Source: Acidimicrobiales bacterium
GTDB lineage: Bacteria; Actinomycetota; Acidimicrobiia; Acidimicrobiales; Aldehydirespiratoraceae
Assembly (NCBI GenBank): GCA_041394245.1
Contig: JAWKIR010000002.1
Coordinates: 1,736,001-1,800,000 of the forward strand
DNA length: 64,000 nucleotides
Direction: 5' to 3'
The position numbers were made by a program, and so were the translations under genes. The notes below the pieces were generated by a model. The model saw only the letters and a list, made by a program, of their open reading frames with translations, was not told the origin of the DNA and ran no database searches. Shown one piece after another: positions 43,024 through 52,032 of this stretch. Position 1 is the stretch's first letter, and each line of letters opens with the position of its first letter.

Positions 43024-45248
43024 CAGCCGCCCTCCCCACCGAGGAACACCGCACGGGCGATGTCGTCGCGTTCGAGAAGCTCGGCCGCCGAACCCTCGAA
43101 CCGCACCTGCCCCTTCTCGAGGAAGATCGCCCGGTCACTGATCTGCAGCGCGATGTTGATCGACTGCTCCACGATGATCATCGTCTGTCCCTGCTCCCGC
43201 AGGCGGTCGATCAGCTCGAGCAGTTCCTGCACGACCGAGGGCGCGAGCCCCAGCGAGAGCTCGTCGATCAGCAACACGTCGGGCTCGTGGAGCATCGTGA
43301 TCGCGAGCGCGAGCATCTGCTGCTGACCACCGGACAGGTTGCGTGCGAGATCGCGCTCCCGGCCCGTCAGCGCGGGGAAGAGTTCGGTGACCCGGTCGAT
43401 TCGCCGACGCGCGTCGGCCCGGTCGGCGCGGTACTTGTAGGCGCCCATGACGAGGTTCTGCTGCACCGTCATGTCCCCGAAGACCCCCTTGCCACCGGGG
43501 AGCTGCTGGATTCCGAGCCCACTGCGCACCTGGGGTGAGCTGAACGTGATGGTGCGGCCGTGATGGCGGATCACCCCCCGCGACGGCGTGCCGAGTCCGC
43601 TGACGACCCGCAGGACGGTCGACTTGCCCGCCCCGTTCGTACCGAGCAACGCCAGCGACTCGCCCTTGGCGACCTCGAAACCGATGTCGAACAGGACCTG
43701 GACCTTGCCGTAGCTGAAGTCGAGATTGTTGACCTGGAGCGCAGGAATGTTGGCGGGGTCTGCGGCACGCCGGTCGGCCTCCTCCAACTCCTCGCGCAAC
43801 TCCTGCACGACCTGGGAGAGGTCGAGCTTGACGAACGACGCCGCCCGCATCATCAGCGCGCCACCGACGAGGGTCGTCGGCACGCTCAACACCAACACCG
43901 TGGCACGAGGTCCCCACGCGTCTGCGAAGAAGAGCGCGAGCAGGCCTCCGCCCACGGCGCCCGTGAAGAAGATGTAGAGCGTGCCGAGGGCGGCACCGAG
44001 CCCGCGGAGCCGATAGGGCACGATCGACTGGAGCATCGGCTGCACCATCGCGAAGGCGGCGAACAGCATCACCTCGCGCGGGATCGACAGAACAACGAAC
44101 GACGCAACGTTCGGCATGAAGTACTGGACGGGCATGAGGAAGGCGGAGAAGAAGATCAGTGCGCCGACCAACCGCAGCACGAGGCTCGGGTCGCGACGGT
44201 AGAGCCGGTCGAACCTCGGCCCGATGAAGACGAGGGCGATCATCACGAACACGCCGCCCGCGGTCTTCGCGATGCCTCGGTCGAGCGCCTCGAGGTCGAA
44301 CTCCTCCTCGAGGAAGAGATTCTCGAGGAACGGCGCAGTGAAGATGCCGAAACCCATGGCGCTGAAGCCGACGATCACGCCGCGCAGGGTGCGGATCTGC
44401 CACAAACGGGAGAAGGCTGCGTCCATGCTCGGCGGCAACGGATCGTCTTCGGCGATCGCTTCGCCGAGCACGTCCTCCTTCTCCCACCGGCCCCTCGCCG
44501 GTTCCTTCAAACGGAAGGCGGCGAAGGCGAAGAACACCACCGGCACGCCGAGGATGTAATACGCCCAGCGCCAACCGTCGACCTCACCCGGGCCGTTCGC
44601 GAGCTCGGTGATCCCGCCCACCAGCAGCGGACTGAGCACCGCGACGCCGCGCCCGGCGATGGCCGTGATGGCGCCGATCCGGCCCCGGATCCCGATCGGG
44701 TAGGCATCGGCGAGCATGGATCCGTGCACCGGGATGGTGTTGGCCTTGGCGATGCCGACACCGAATCGGGCCCAGAAGAACGCGAAGGCGTTGGGCACGA
44801 TGCCGCTCAGGAAGACACAGACACTGAAGGCGATGCTCGACCAACCGATCACCGGTCCTCGCCGGTAGCGATCCGCCAACCAGCCCATCGGGACCGCACC
44901 GAGCACCACGAACGCCGCCGAGATCGCCCCGATGAAGGTGATCACGCCGTCGCCGACCCCGAAGGTGTCACGAATGTCCGGGGCCAACAGGGCGAATGCG
45001 GAGGTCTGCAACTCGTCCATCGAGTTGAGGATCAACAGCACGACGAACGTCGCCGCGCCACCTCCCATGGCCAGACCCCGTTTGAGGCTCAGCTCCTCGC
45101 TGCCGACGCCGGGGAGGAGGTCATCCGCGAAGAGCAACTCCTCGGTGTCCGCGGCGTCTCGGCGAGACGCCTCCTCCTCGAGCACCATGCCGGCGAGCGC
45201 GGCCGCGTGGGGCGTCGAATCGTCGCTTCCCTCGTCCCCCTCGGCCAT
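43023..45248 (-). CDS. Fusion of MFS transporter and LivF-type ATPase
   Basis: 741 residues. A ~50-residue acidic N-terminus precedes a 12-helix MFS domain (~55-480). The loop motif A is GWLADRYRRGPVIG, and the MFS half contains the usual halfway loop with DPLPPSMDAAF. Residues ~505-741 are a complete LivF ATPase: Walker A GTNGAGKST, signature LSGGQQQMLALAI, Walker B VLLIDELSLGLAP, and VEQSINIAL with the His. The MFS half is an anomaly: an ATPase of a high-affinity amino-acid/carboxylate importer is tethered to a secondary transporter. It may help the LivHMG protein encoded next, or work separately. Confidence in each domain is high; the function is open. Confidence 0.9.
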   Translation of the reverse strand: MAEGDEGSDDSTPHAAALAGMVLEEEASRRDAADTEELLFADDLLPGVGSEELSLKRGLAMGGGAATFVVLLILNSMDELQTSAFALLAPDIRDTFGVGDGVITFIGAISAAFVVLGAVPMGWLADRYRRGPVIGWSSIAFSVCVFLSGIVPNAFAFFWARFGVGIAKANTIPVHGSMLADAYPIGIRGRIGAITAIAGRGVAVLSPLLVGGITELANGPGEVDGWRWAYYILGVPVVFFAFAAFRLKEPARGRWEKEDVLGEAIAEDDPLPPSMDAAFSRLWQIRTLRGVIVGFSAMGFGIFTAPFLENLFLEEEFDLEALDRGIAKTAGGVFVMIALVFIGPRFDRLYRRDPSLVLRLVGALIFFSAFLMPVQYFMPNVASFVVLSIPREVMLFAAFAMVQPMLQSIVPYRLRGLGAALGTLYIFFTGAVGGGLLALFFADAWGPRATVLVLSVPTTLVGGALMMRAASFVKLDLSQVVQELREELEEADRRAADPANIPALQVNNLDFSYGKVQVLFDIGFEVAKGESLALLGTNGAGKSTVLRVVSGLGTPSRGVIRHHGRTITFSSPQVRSGLGIQQLPGGKGVFGDMTVQQNLVMGAYKYRADRADARRRIDRVTELFPALTGRERDLARNLSGGQQQMLALAITMLHEPDVLLIDELSLGLAPSVVQELLELIDRLREQGQTMIIVEQSINIALQISDRAIFLEKGQVRFEGSAAELLERDDIARAVFLGGEGG

Positions 45249-45290
45249 CGTCCCCCCGGATCGGCCTGCTGAATACTTCGATGGTCCTCG

Positions 45291-46472
45291 CTACTTCGGT
45301 GTTCTCTGCGCCTCGCTCCACGTCATTCCCTGCTCCACATCGATGTCGTGGGGCAGCCCGAGCAACCGCTCGGCGATCACATTTCGTAGCACTTCGCTGG
45401 TCCCGCCGCCGACGGTGAGCGCCGGCGAGAACAAGAACCCGTCGTTCCACTGCGACCAGGTTCCGTCCTCGTACCCCTCGGCGAGCATCCCGGCCGCGCC
45501 CTCGAGGTCGACGGCGAGCTCGTAGACGGTCTTGCCGTGTGGGTCGGCGAGTGCCTTGCGCAGCGACGCATCGGGCCCCGGCTTCTTGTTGAGCTTCGCG
45601 GCCACCAGCGCGAGCCGGTGGTAGCGGAGGATCTCGCCCTCGATGTAGGCCGAGAGCAGTCGCTCCTTGCGTGCACCACGCTCGATCCCGCCGCGAGCGC
45701 GCACGGCATCGACGAGATCGCGCACGGTCGGGCCGTGGCCCCAGCGCAGGCCACCCTGGCTGAGTGACACCCGTTCGTTGGCGAGCGTCTGCTTGGCCAT
45801 CGCCCAACCGTTGTGCTCCTCGCCGATGAGGTTGTCGGCCGGAATCCTGACCTCGTCGAAGAACACTTCGTTGAAGAGGCCGCCACCACTCATGTTGACG
45901 ATCGGACGCACCTCGATGCCGGGCGTGGCCATGTCGACGATGAAGTAGCTGATGCCCGTGTGCTTCGAGACCTCGGTGTCGGTGCGGGCGATGAGGATGC
46001 CGAACTTCGCGACGTCGGCGAGCGATGTCCAGATCTTCTGACCGTTCACGATGTACTCGTCGCCGTCGCGCACGGCCCGGGTCGAGAGGTTGGCGAGGTC
46101 CGACCCGGCGCCGGGCTCACTGAAGAGCTGACACCACATCTCCTCCCCGGTGAGCATCGGTGGGAGGTAGCGCTCCTGTTGGGCCGGCGTACCGTGGACG
46201 ATGATCACCGGTCCGCAGTGTCCGGTACCGATCGGGTTGATCGGCTTCTTCGCCCCCGCCCGCTTCATCTCCTCTTCGATGATGAGCTGGTGCACCGGCT
46301 CGGCGTCGAGCCCCCATGGTTCGGGCCAGTGCGGGACGACGAGGCCCCGGTCGCGAAGTTGGGTCGGTGTGGGGTCGGGATTGGCGGCGAACCACGCCCG
46401 GAGTTCCTGGCGGCGAGGATCGTCGTCACCCGGCAGTTCGAGGGTGATCGATGATTCCGGACTGGCAGCCAT
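45291..46472 (-). CDS. Acyl-CoA dehydrogenase family protein
   Basis: 393 residues. MWCQLFSEPGAGSDLANLSTRAVRDGDEYIVNGQKIWTS is the middle flavin motif, and GGGTSEVLRNVIAERLLGLPHD the C-terminal one. I start at ATG 46472 (MAASPESSITLELPG). It belongs to the same subgroup as the first dehydrogenase but is not a close copy. It lies 42 bases after the MFS-LivF start region on the same strand and diverges from the amidohydrolase gene, which supports a shared catabolic unit; the substrate is unknown. Confidence 0.9.
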   Translation of the reverse strand: MAASPESSITLELPGDDDPRRQELRAWFAANPDPTPTQLRDRGLVVPHWPEPWGLDAEPVHQLIIEEEMKRAGAKKPINPIGTGHCGPVIIVHGTPAQQERYLPPMLTGEEMWCQLFSEPGAGSDLANLSTRAVRDGDEYIVNGQKIWTSLADVAKFGILIARTDTEVSKHTGISYFIVDMATPGIEVRPIVNMSGGGLFNEVFFDEVRIPADNLIGEEHNGWAMAKQTLANERVSLSQGGLRWGHGPTVRDLVDAVRARGGIERGARKERLLSAYIEGEILRYHRLALVAAKLNKKPGPDASLRKALADPHGKTVYELAVDLEGAAGMLAEGYEDGTWSQWNDGFLFSPALTVGGGTSEVLRNVIAERLLGLPHDIDVEQGMTWSEAQRTPK

Positions 46473-46498
46473 GCCCCACACTAGGCAAGGCTCGGGTC

Positions 46499-47731
46499 AT
46501 GACCGCCACCGACGCAGCGACCGACCACTACACCGTCATCTCCGCCGACACGCACGCAGGGGGAAGCCACGCCGCCTATCGCGAGTACCTGAGCGAGGAG
46601 TTCCGCGCCGAGTTCGACGAGTGGCGCGGCGAATACAAGAACCCCTACAAGGACCTGGGCGACAACCGTCGACTGCGCAACTGGGACAACGAGATGCGCA
46701 ACACGGCGCAGCTCGACGACGAGGGCGTGGTCGGCGAGGTCGTGTTCCCCAACACGGTGCCGCCCTTCTTCCCCAGCTTCGTGCTGTTCGCCCAGCCCCC
46801 CACCGCCGAGCAGTACCGCCAGCGCCGCGCCGGCATCCAGGCCCACAACCGCTGGCTCAAGGACTTCTGCGACGAGTACCCCGAGCGCCGTGCCGGTGTG
46901 GGTCAGATCTTCCTCAACGATGTCGACGACGCGATCGAGGACCTCACCTGGATCAAGGAGAACGGACTCCGGGGCGGCGTCCTGCTGCCCAACATCGCCC
47001 CCGACGTGAAGTGGGTGAAGCCGCTCTACGACCCCTACTACGAGCCGCTCTGGGACGCGATCGAGGATCTCGACGTGCCGGTCAACTGCCATTCCGGCAC
47101 CGGCAATCCCGACTACGGCAAGTACCCGATCTCGATGCTGCTCTACATCAACGAGGTCGGCTTCTACACGCAGCGTCCGCTGGTCCACATGATCCTCGGT
47201 GCCGTGTTCGAGCGTCATCCGAGGATGAAGTTCGTCCTCACCGAGATCGGCGCTTCGTGGATTCCGCCGCTGCTCGAGCAGCTCGACGACACGATCTCGC
47301 GTATCCGCGACACCGGCGAGACCGGCGAGATCAAGTACGACCGCGGTGTCCTCCCCTCGATGCTGGCGACCGAGCAGTGGGCCCAGTGCGGCTACGTGGG
47401 CGTCTCCGGTCCGAGCGCGGCCGACATCGACGCCCGCTACGACGTCGGCATCGACCGCTTCATGTGGGGCAGCGACTACCCCCACGACGAGGGCACCCAT
47501 CCGAACACCAAGGAGCACCTGCGCCGCCGTTTCGCCGGCCTCGACCACTACGAATGCGTGAAGATGCTGTCGGGCAACGCGGCGAAGCTCTACGACTTCG
47601 ACCTCGACAAGCTCGCCCCGCTGGCCCAGCAGTACGGCCTGACCCGCGAGGAACTCCACACGCCGGTCGCCGGCCCCGACGAAGCCGACTACATCGGCAT
47701 CGGCGAAGACATGGACACCGACGCGCTCTAG
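46499..47731 (+). CDS. Amidohydrolase-2 family metal-dependent hydrolase/decarboxylase
   Basis: 410 residues. TIM-barrel with ISADTHAGG (DxH-type metal loop, residues ~12-20), DVPVNCHSGTGNPDY (metal His), and FMWGSDYPHDEGTHPN near the C-terminus with the catalytic Asp. Members hydrolyse or decarboxylate aromatic and cyclic acids. Divergence from the dehydrogenase with a 26-base gap suggests shared control. It ends 13 bases before a large inverted repeat. Confidence 0.85.
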   Translation: MTATDAATDHYTVISADTHAGGSHAAYREYLSEEFRAEFDEWRGEYKNPYKDLGDNRRLRNWDNEMRNTAQLDDEGVVGEVVFPNTVPPFFPSFVLFAQPPTAEQYRQRRAGIQAHNRWLKDFCDEYPERRAGVGQIFLNDVDDAIEDLTWIKENGLRGGVLLPNIAPDVKWVKPLYDPYYEPLWDAIEDLDVPVNCHSGTGNPDYGKYPISMLLYINEVGFYTQRPLVHMILGAVFERHPRMKFVLTEIGASWIPPLLEQLDDTISRIRDTGETGEIKYDRGVLPSMLATEQWAQCGYVGVSGPSAADIDARYDVGIDRFMWGSDYPHDEGTHPNTKEHLRRRFAGLDHYECVKMLSGNAAKLYDFDLDKLAPLAQQYGLTREELHTPVAGPDEADYIGIGEDMDTDAL

Positions 47732-47744
47732 ACCTCGCACCCGC

Positions 47745-47807
47745 CACACCGGTGTCAGACACCCGCTACAGCGGATCCAGGTGTAGCGGGTGTCTGACAC
47801 CGGTGTG
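47745..47807. repeat. Perfect 26-base inverted repeat with an 11-base loop
   Basis: Arm one covers 47745-47770 and arm two 47782-47807. All 26 positions pair, from CACACCGGTG to its complement, including GTGTCAGACACC near the middle of the arm. It lies in the 88-base gap between the convergent amidohydrolase and ABC genes. No T-run follows on either strand, so a simple intrinsic terminator is unlikely. The GTGTCAGACACC core resembles dispersed REP-like elements known from other bacteria, but only one copy was seen here. Confidence 0.9.
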
Positions 47808-47819
47808 ACGGGTCGTGCG

Positions 47820-49688
47820 CTAACTCAGGCCGCCGGTTTCCCACATGCGGGCGAAGTGGCCACCGGCGGCGAGGAGTTCGTCGCGGGTGCCGACCTCGGC
47901 GACGCCGCCGTCGGCGACGACCACGATGCGGTCGGCCCGCATGGTGGTCTGGAGCCGATGGGCGATGATCACGGCGGTCCGGCCCTCCAGCACGACGTCG
48001 AGCGCCTGCTCGACCGCCTGCTCGGTGCGCAGGTCGAGCGACGACGTGGCCTCGTCGAGCACCAGTAGCCGAGGCTGTGACAGGAAGGCGCGGGCGAGGG
48101 CCAGGAGCTGACGTTCGCCGGCGGAGAGGGCGACGCCGCGTTCGTGGCACGGCGTGTCGAGGCGATCGGGCAGGCGATCGAGGAGGCGGCCGAGCCCGAC
48201 CTGCTCGCACGCTGCTTCGAGTTCGTGGTGCTCGAGATCCCGGCCACCCATCAGCAGGTTGTCGCGGATCGAACCGCCGAAGAGGAAGGGCTCCTGGGGC
48301 ACCACGCCGATCTGGGTGCGCAGCGATGCGAAGGTGACGTCGCGCACGTCGTGACCGTCGATCGTGACCCGGCCGACCTGCGGGTCGTAGAAGCGGTTGA
48401 GGAGTTTGGCGATCGTCGACTTGCCCGCACCCGTCGGGCCGACCACCGCGATCGTCTCCCCCGGGTGGATCTCGAGATCGACGTCGGAGATCACCGGTTC
48501 GCCGTCGTCGTAGCCGAAGGTGACCCCCTCCAACGTGATCTCGCCGACGACCGGCGGCAGCTCGTAGGCGTCGGGCTTCTCCGGAACCGTCGGCTCGCTG
48601 GCCAACACACCGTCGATCTTCACGACCGAGGCGAGACCCTGTTGGTAGATGTTGTAGAGGGCGACGAGCTCCGTGATCGGTGCGAAGAACGCACCGACGT
48701 AGAGCACGAACGCGATCAGCTCGCCGAGCGTGACCCGGCCATCGAGCACGAACTGTCCGCCGACGATCAGCAGGACCATCTGGGCGAACGGCCCCATCGC
48801 CTCCGAACCCGGCCCGTAGACGCCGTTGATGTAGGCCGTGCGATCGTTGGCGTCGAGGTACTCGCCGGCCTCGTTCTGGTGTTCGACCACGGCTCGTTCG
48901 CGGCGGTTGTGCGCAGTGATCAGCCGGATCCCGGCGAGGCTCTCCTGGAGATGGGCGAGCACGTCGGCGATCGTGTCGCGCACGCGGAGCTGGGCCGTCG
49001 CCGCCACATTGCGATACCACAGCGACAGCGCCAGCGTGCCCGGGATCACGGCCAACAGCGTGACCAGCGCGAGCAACGGGCTGAGCAGGAACAGCGCGAC
49101 CGTGACCGCGACCAGCGTCACCCCCTGCACCGCCAGCTGCACGAGCCCCTGTTGGAACAGCTGCTGCAGCGGTTCGAGATCGCTCGTCATCCGGCTGAGC
49201 AGACGGCCGGCCCGCTCGTTCGTGTAGTAGTCGATGCTCAACCGTTGGAAGTGGGAGAAGAGCTGGACCCGCAGGTTGGCCATGATCCGGGCGCCGACCC
49301 GGCCCGCGGCCATCGTGCGCACGATCCCGACCAGGATCGACACGGGCACGAACACCGCGAAGACGACGCCGATGGTGACCACGAGTCCGCGGTCGCCCTT
49401 GCGGATGCCCTCGTCGATCGAGATCTGCAGGAGCAGCGGCCCGGCCTGCGACATCACCGCCTCGAGGGTGACGAGCAGGAACACCCCGAACAGCGCCAGC
49501 GAGTACGGCCGCAGGAAGCGCGACATCGTGAACCGGGTGTGGTCGTAGTCGCTCTGGCTGAACTCGGGCGGATCGACGGCGACCGCGGGCGGGCCCTCCT
49601 CCATCCAGCGTTCGACCGTCTCCTTGACTTCGGGCGGCACGCCACTGAAGCCCGTGTCGGCCACGCCTCCCCAACCGGCCGTCGCCAT
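47820..49688 (-). CDS. ABC exporter half-transporter (membrane plus ATPase), subunit 1
   Basis: 622 residues. Six membrane helices (~60-345), then the ATPase: Walker A VGPTGAGKSTI, signature LSAGERQLLALARAFL, Walker B LLVLDEATSSLD, followed by IIAHRLQT. It is a fused TM-NBD exporter of the MDR/lipid type. Its partner starts one base after (TGATG at 49686-49690), so the two form a heterodimer. The signature reads LSAGE rather than LSGGQ, which suggests the site contributed by this NBD's signature may be degenerate. Export of drug or lipid is inferred. Confidence 0.9.
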   Translation of the reverse strand: MATAGWGGVADTGFSGVPPEVKETVERWMEEGPPAVAVDPPEFSQSDYDHTRFTMSRFLRPYSLALFGVFLLVTLEAVMSQAGPLLLQISIDEGIRKGDRGLVVTIGVVFAVFVPVSILVGIVRTMAAGRVGARIMANLRVQLFSHFQRLSIDYYTNERAGRLLSRMTSDLEPLQQLFQQGLVQLAVQGVTLVAVTVALFLLSPLLALVTLLAVIPGTLALSLWYRNVAATAQLRVRDTIADVLAHLQESLAGIRLITAHNRRERAVVEHQNEAGEYLDANDRTAYINGVYGPGSEAMGPFAQMVLLIVGGQFVLDGRVTLGELIAFVLYVGAFFAPITELVALYNIYQQGLASVVKIDGVLASEPTVPEKPDAYELPPVVGEITLEGVTFGYDDGEPVISDVDLEIHPGETIAVVGPTGAGKSTIAKLLNRFYDPQVGRVTIDGHDVRDVTFASLRTQIGVVPQEPFLFGGSIRDNLLMGGRDLEHHELEAACEQVGLGRLLDRLPDRLDTPCHERGVALSAGERQLLALARAFLSQPRLLVLDEATSSLDLRTEQAVEQALDVVLEGRTAVIIAHRLQTTMRADRIVVVADGGVAEVGTRDELLAAGGHFARMWETGGLS

Positions 49689-51580
49689 CAGCCGACCTCC
49701 CCGTCGGGGGTCTCGCCGGGTTCATGGGCGGGTTCTGGCCCGGGTTCTGGTCTGGGTTCTTCCAGGTGCTCGAGCAGCTCCCGGTAGCGCGGCTCGCTGC
49801 GCATCAACTCCTCGTGGGTACCGGTGGCCGCGACGACGCCGGCGTCGAGGAAGACGACCCGGTCGGCCAGGGCGATGGTCGACAGACGATGGGCGATGAC
49901 GATGACCGTCCGGTCGGCGGTGGCCTCACGGAGGCCGGCGTGGATCTTCTCCTCGACGCGGACGTCGATGGCGCTCGTCGCGTCGTCGAGCACCAGCACC
50001 TGGGGGTCGTGCAGGAGCGCCCGGGCCAGCGAAATGCGCTGCCGCTGCCCACCCGAGAGCGTGTAGCCCCGCTCCCCCACCACTTCGTCGAACCCGTCGT
50101 CGAGGTCCTCGATGAACTCGATGGCCTGCGCAGCCTGCGCCGCGGCGCGGACCCGCTCGTCGGACGCGGTCGGGTCGGCGAAGGCGATGTTGTCGCGAAT
50201 GCTCATCGAGAAGAGGAACGGGTCATCGAGGGCGACCCCGACCGTGTTGCGCAGGCTCTCCAGGGTGGCATCGCGGATGTCGACCCCGTCGATCTCGATC
50301 GACCCCGACCGCACGTCGTAGAACCGCGGGAGAAGACGGGCGACCGTCGACTTGCCCGATGCGGTCTCGCCCACCAGGGCCACCGTCTCGCCGGGGGCGA
50401 TGTCGAGCGTGAAGCCCCGCAGCACGTCGGCATCGCCGCCGTAGCCGAACCGCACATCACGGAAGGAGACCGCGCCCCGGAGGCCGCCCCGTTCGCCATC
50501 GGAGTCGCCGCTGCGGGAGCCCCCATCGAGGAGGTCGACGGCATCGGGGCGTTCGACGATGGTCTCGGGCTCGTCGAACACCTCGTAGACCCGTATGGCC
50601 GACGCCTTCGCCCGTTGCGCCATCTGCACGAGGTGCCCGATGAAGCGGAACGGCACCTGGACCATCACCACATAGGAGCTGAACGCCACCAGGGCACCGA
50701 TGCCCAGGGTGCCGTCCTCGACCAGCAGCCCGCCGTAGAGCAGCACGACGGCCAGACTCAAGCGGGGCAGATGCTCGAGCGCAGGGATGTAGCGGGCCGA
50801 CACGTCGGCCCCCTTGACCATTGCCCACCGGAGCTGATCGGCCACGCCGGCCATCCGGGCGACCTCGTGCTGCTCGCCTCCGAAGTTGCGCACGACGCGC
50901 ACGCCCGCGATGTTCTCCTCCACGAGGGTGGCGACGTCGGCTTGACGTGCCATCACCAGCCACCAGGCCGGGAGCTGGGGGTGGCGGCTCCTGAGTCCGA
51001 TGAAGGCCACGATCGGGATGGGGATGATCGTGACCAATGTAAGCGGGATGCTCACCGCCAACATGAGCGCGAGGGCGAAGAGCAGGCTGATCAGCGACAG
51101 CGTCATGAACGGCCCGAAGTTCAGGAACATCTGCACCGCTCGGATGTCGCCGTTGGCCCGGGCCAGCAGCTGACCCGTCTCGGAGCGATCGTAGAAGTCG
51201 GCCGACATGCGTGAGAGGTGATCGAAGACGGCATGACGCATCGCCGTCTCGACCCGGAATCCCACGCGGAACATCGCCCGGCGGGCCGCGAAGCCGCTCA
51301 CTGCGGTGACGACGGTCAGACCGGCGAGCGCCCACGCGTAGGGCGCGATCGAATCGGTCTGCTCGTCGAGCGCGTTGTCGATCGCCAGCATCAGAACGGC
51401 GGGGACGATCGTCCTCGCCGCCATGCCGATCATCGTGCCGACGATGGCGACCAGCAGGAGATAGCGGGTGGGCCGGACGACCGGCCACAGTCGTCGCAGC
51501 CATCCCTTCGACGCGTCGGGGTGAGGTCGTCCCTGGGGTTCGGGGAAGCGGGCGAGTTCGGACGTGGCGAGCGCAGTCAC
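49688..51580 (-). CDS. ABC exporter half-transporter, subunit 2
   Basis: 630 residues. Membrane domain ~45-335, then the ATPase: Walker A VGETASGKSTV, signature LSGGQRQRISLARALL, Walker B VLVLDDATSAID, and VIAHRLST. The residue after Walker B's Asp is Asp, not the catalytic Glu, so its ATP site should be slow, the usual asymmetry of a heterodimeric exporter. GTG 51580 is chosen because it overlaps the MarR stop by four bases (GTGA); the upstream frame is not conserved. Confidence 0.9.
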   Translation of the reverse strand: MTALATSELARFPEPQGRPHPDASKGWLRRLWPVVRPTRYLLLVAIVGTMIGMAARTIVPAVLMLAIDNALDEQTDSIAPYAWALAGLTVVTAVSGFAARRAMFRVGFRVETAMRHAVFDHLSRMSADFYDRSETGQLLARANGDIRAVQMFLNFGPFMTLSLISLLFALALMLAVSIPLTLVTIIPIPIVAFIGLRSRHPQLPAWWLVMARQADVATLVEENIAGVRVVRNFGGEQHEVARMAGVADQLRWAMVKGADVSARYIPALEHLPRLSLAVVLLYGGLLVEDGTLGIGALVAFSSYVVMVQVPFRFIGHLVQMAQRAKASAIRVYEVFDEPETIVERPDAVDLLDGGSRSGDSDGERGGLRGAVSFRDVRFGYGGDADVLRGFTLDIAPGETVALVGETASGKSTVARLLPRFYDVRSGSIEIDGVDIRDATLESLRNTVGVALDDPFLFSMSIRDNIAFADPTASDERVRAAAQAAQAIEFIEDLDDGFDEVVGERGYTLSGGQRQRISLARALLHDPQVLVLDDATSAIDVRVEEKIHAGLREATADRTVIVIAHRLSTIALADRVVFLDAGVVAATGTHEELMRSEPRYRELLEHLEEPRPEPGPEPAHEPGETPDGEVG

Positions 51581-52014
51581 CGCTCGCTCCGCTTGGCGTC
51601 CAGGGCATCGCGCCACAGATCGAGCGCGTCGACTGCTCTGCTCCGCTCGTCGGCGTCGAGACCGTCGACGAGCGACGTCATCGCCGCCTCGGCCGCCGCG
51701 TTGGCGGTGTCGAGGGCCCGCCCACCGGCTGCGGTGAGCTCGTGGTCGACCCGGCGTCGGTCATCGGTGCTGCGGGTCCGGGCGACGAAGCCGTCTTCGA
51801 CGAGGCCGTTCATCACGGTGGTGACCGTCGGCGGACGCACCGCGAGGAATCGGGCGAGCACACTGCTCGACGTGACGCCGGCCCGAACCAGGGACAGGGC
51901 CCGGAACTGCGAGCTGGTGAGACCCGTCTCGTTCACCGCGATCTCGATCGCCCTGCTCAGCGCGATCACCGTGAGCGCGTGCCCGCGATCGGTCGCCATT
52001 CCCTTAGCCCCCAT
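51577..52014 (-). CDS. MarR-family transcriptional regulator
   Basis: 145 residues with a winged helix: SSSVLARFLAVRPPTVTTVMNGLVEDGFVARTRSTDDRRRVDHELTAAG, where the DDRRR wing is diagnostic. Helical dimer ends flank it. It is first in a three-gene operon with the two ABC exporter subunits, with overlapping stop/start. By family precedent it represses its own operon until a ligand that the exporter removes is present. A palindrome lies directly upstream (52020-52032). Confidence 0.92.
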   Translation of the reverse strand: MGAKGMATDRGHALTVIALSRAIEIAVNETGLTSSQFRALSLVRAGVTSSSVLARFLAVRPPTVTTVMNGLVEDGFVARTRSTDDRRRVDHELTAAGGRALDTANAAAEAAMTSLVDGLDADERSRAVDALDLWRDALDAKRSER

Positions 52015-52019
52015 AACAA

Positions 52020-52032
52020 TTAGCGTAGCTAA
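52020..52032. promoter_or_regulatory. Probable MarR operator
   Basis: TTAGC-GTA-GCTAA, five-base arms around three bases, centred 12 bases upstream of the marR start. A third TTAGC lies within the first codons (52004-52008). The region is AT-richer than its surroundings, as expected for a promoter. It also contains the stop of the membrane protein gene. Confidence 0.5.

Noticed and set aside
40291..43326. Long antisense open frame of 1011 codons
   Set aside because: It is the reverse strand of the LivH-LivM-LivG fusion in GC-rich DNA; its translation is Arg/Asp/His-rich low complexity with no domain.
47745..47807. Bidirectional intrinsic terminator
   Set aside because: Stem is strong, but neither side has a run of T; could still end transcription, but the length and perfection fit a repeat element better.
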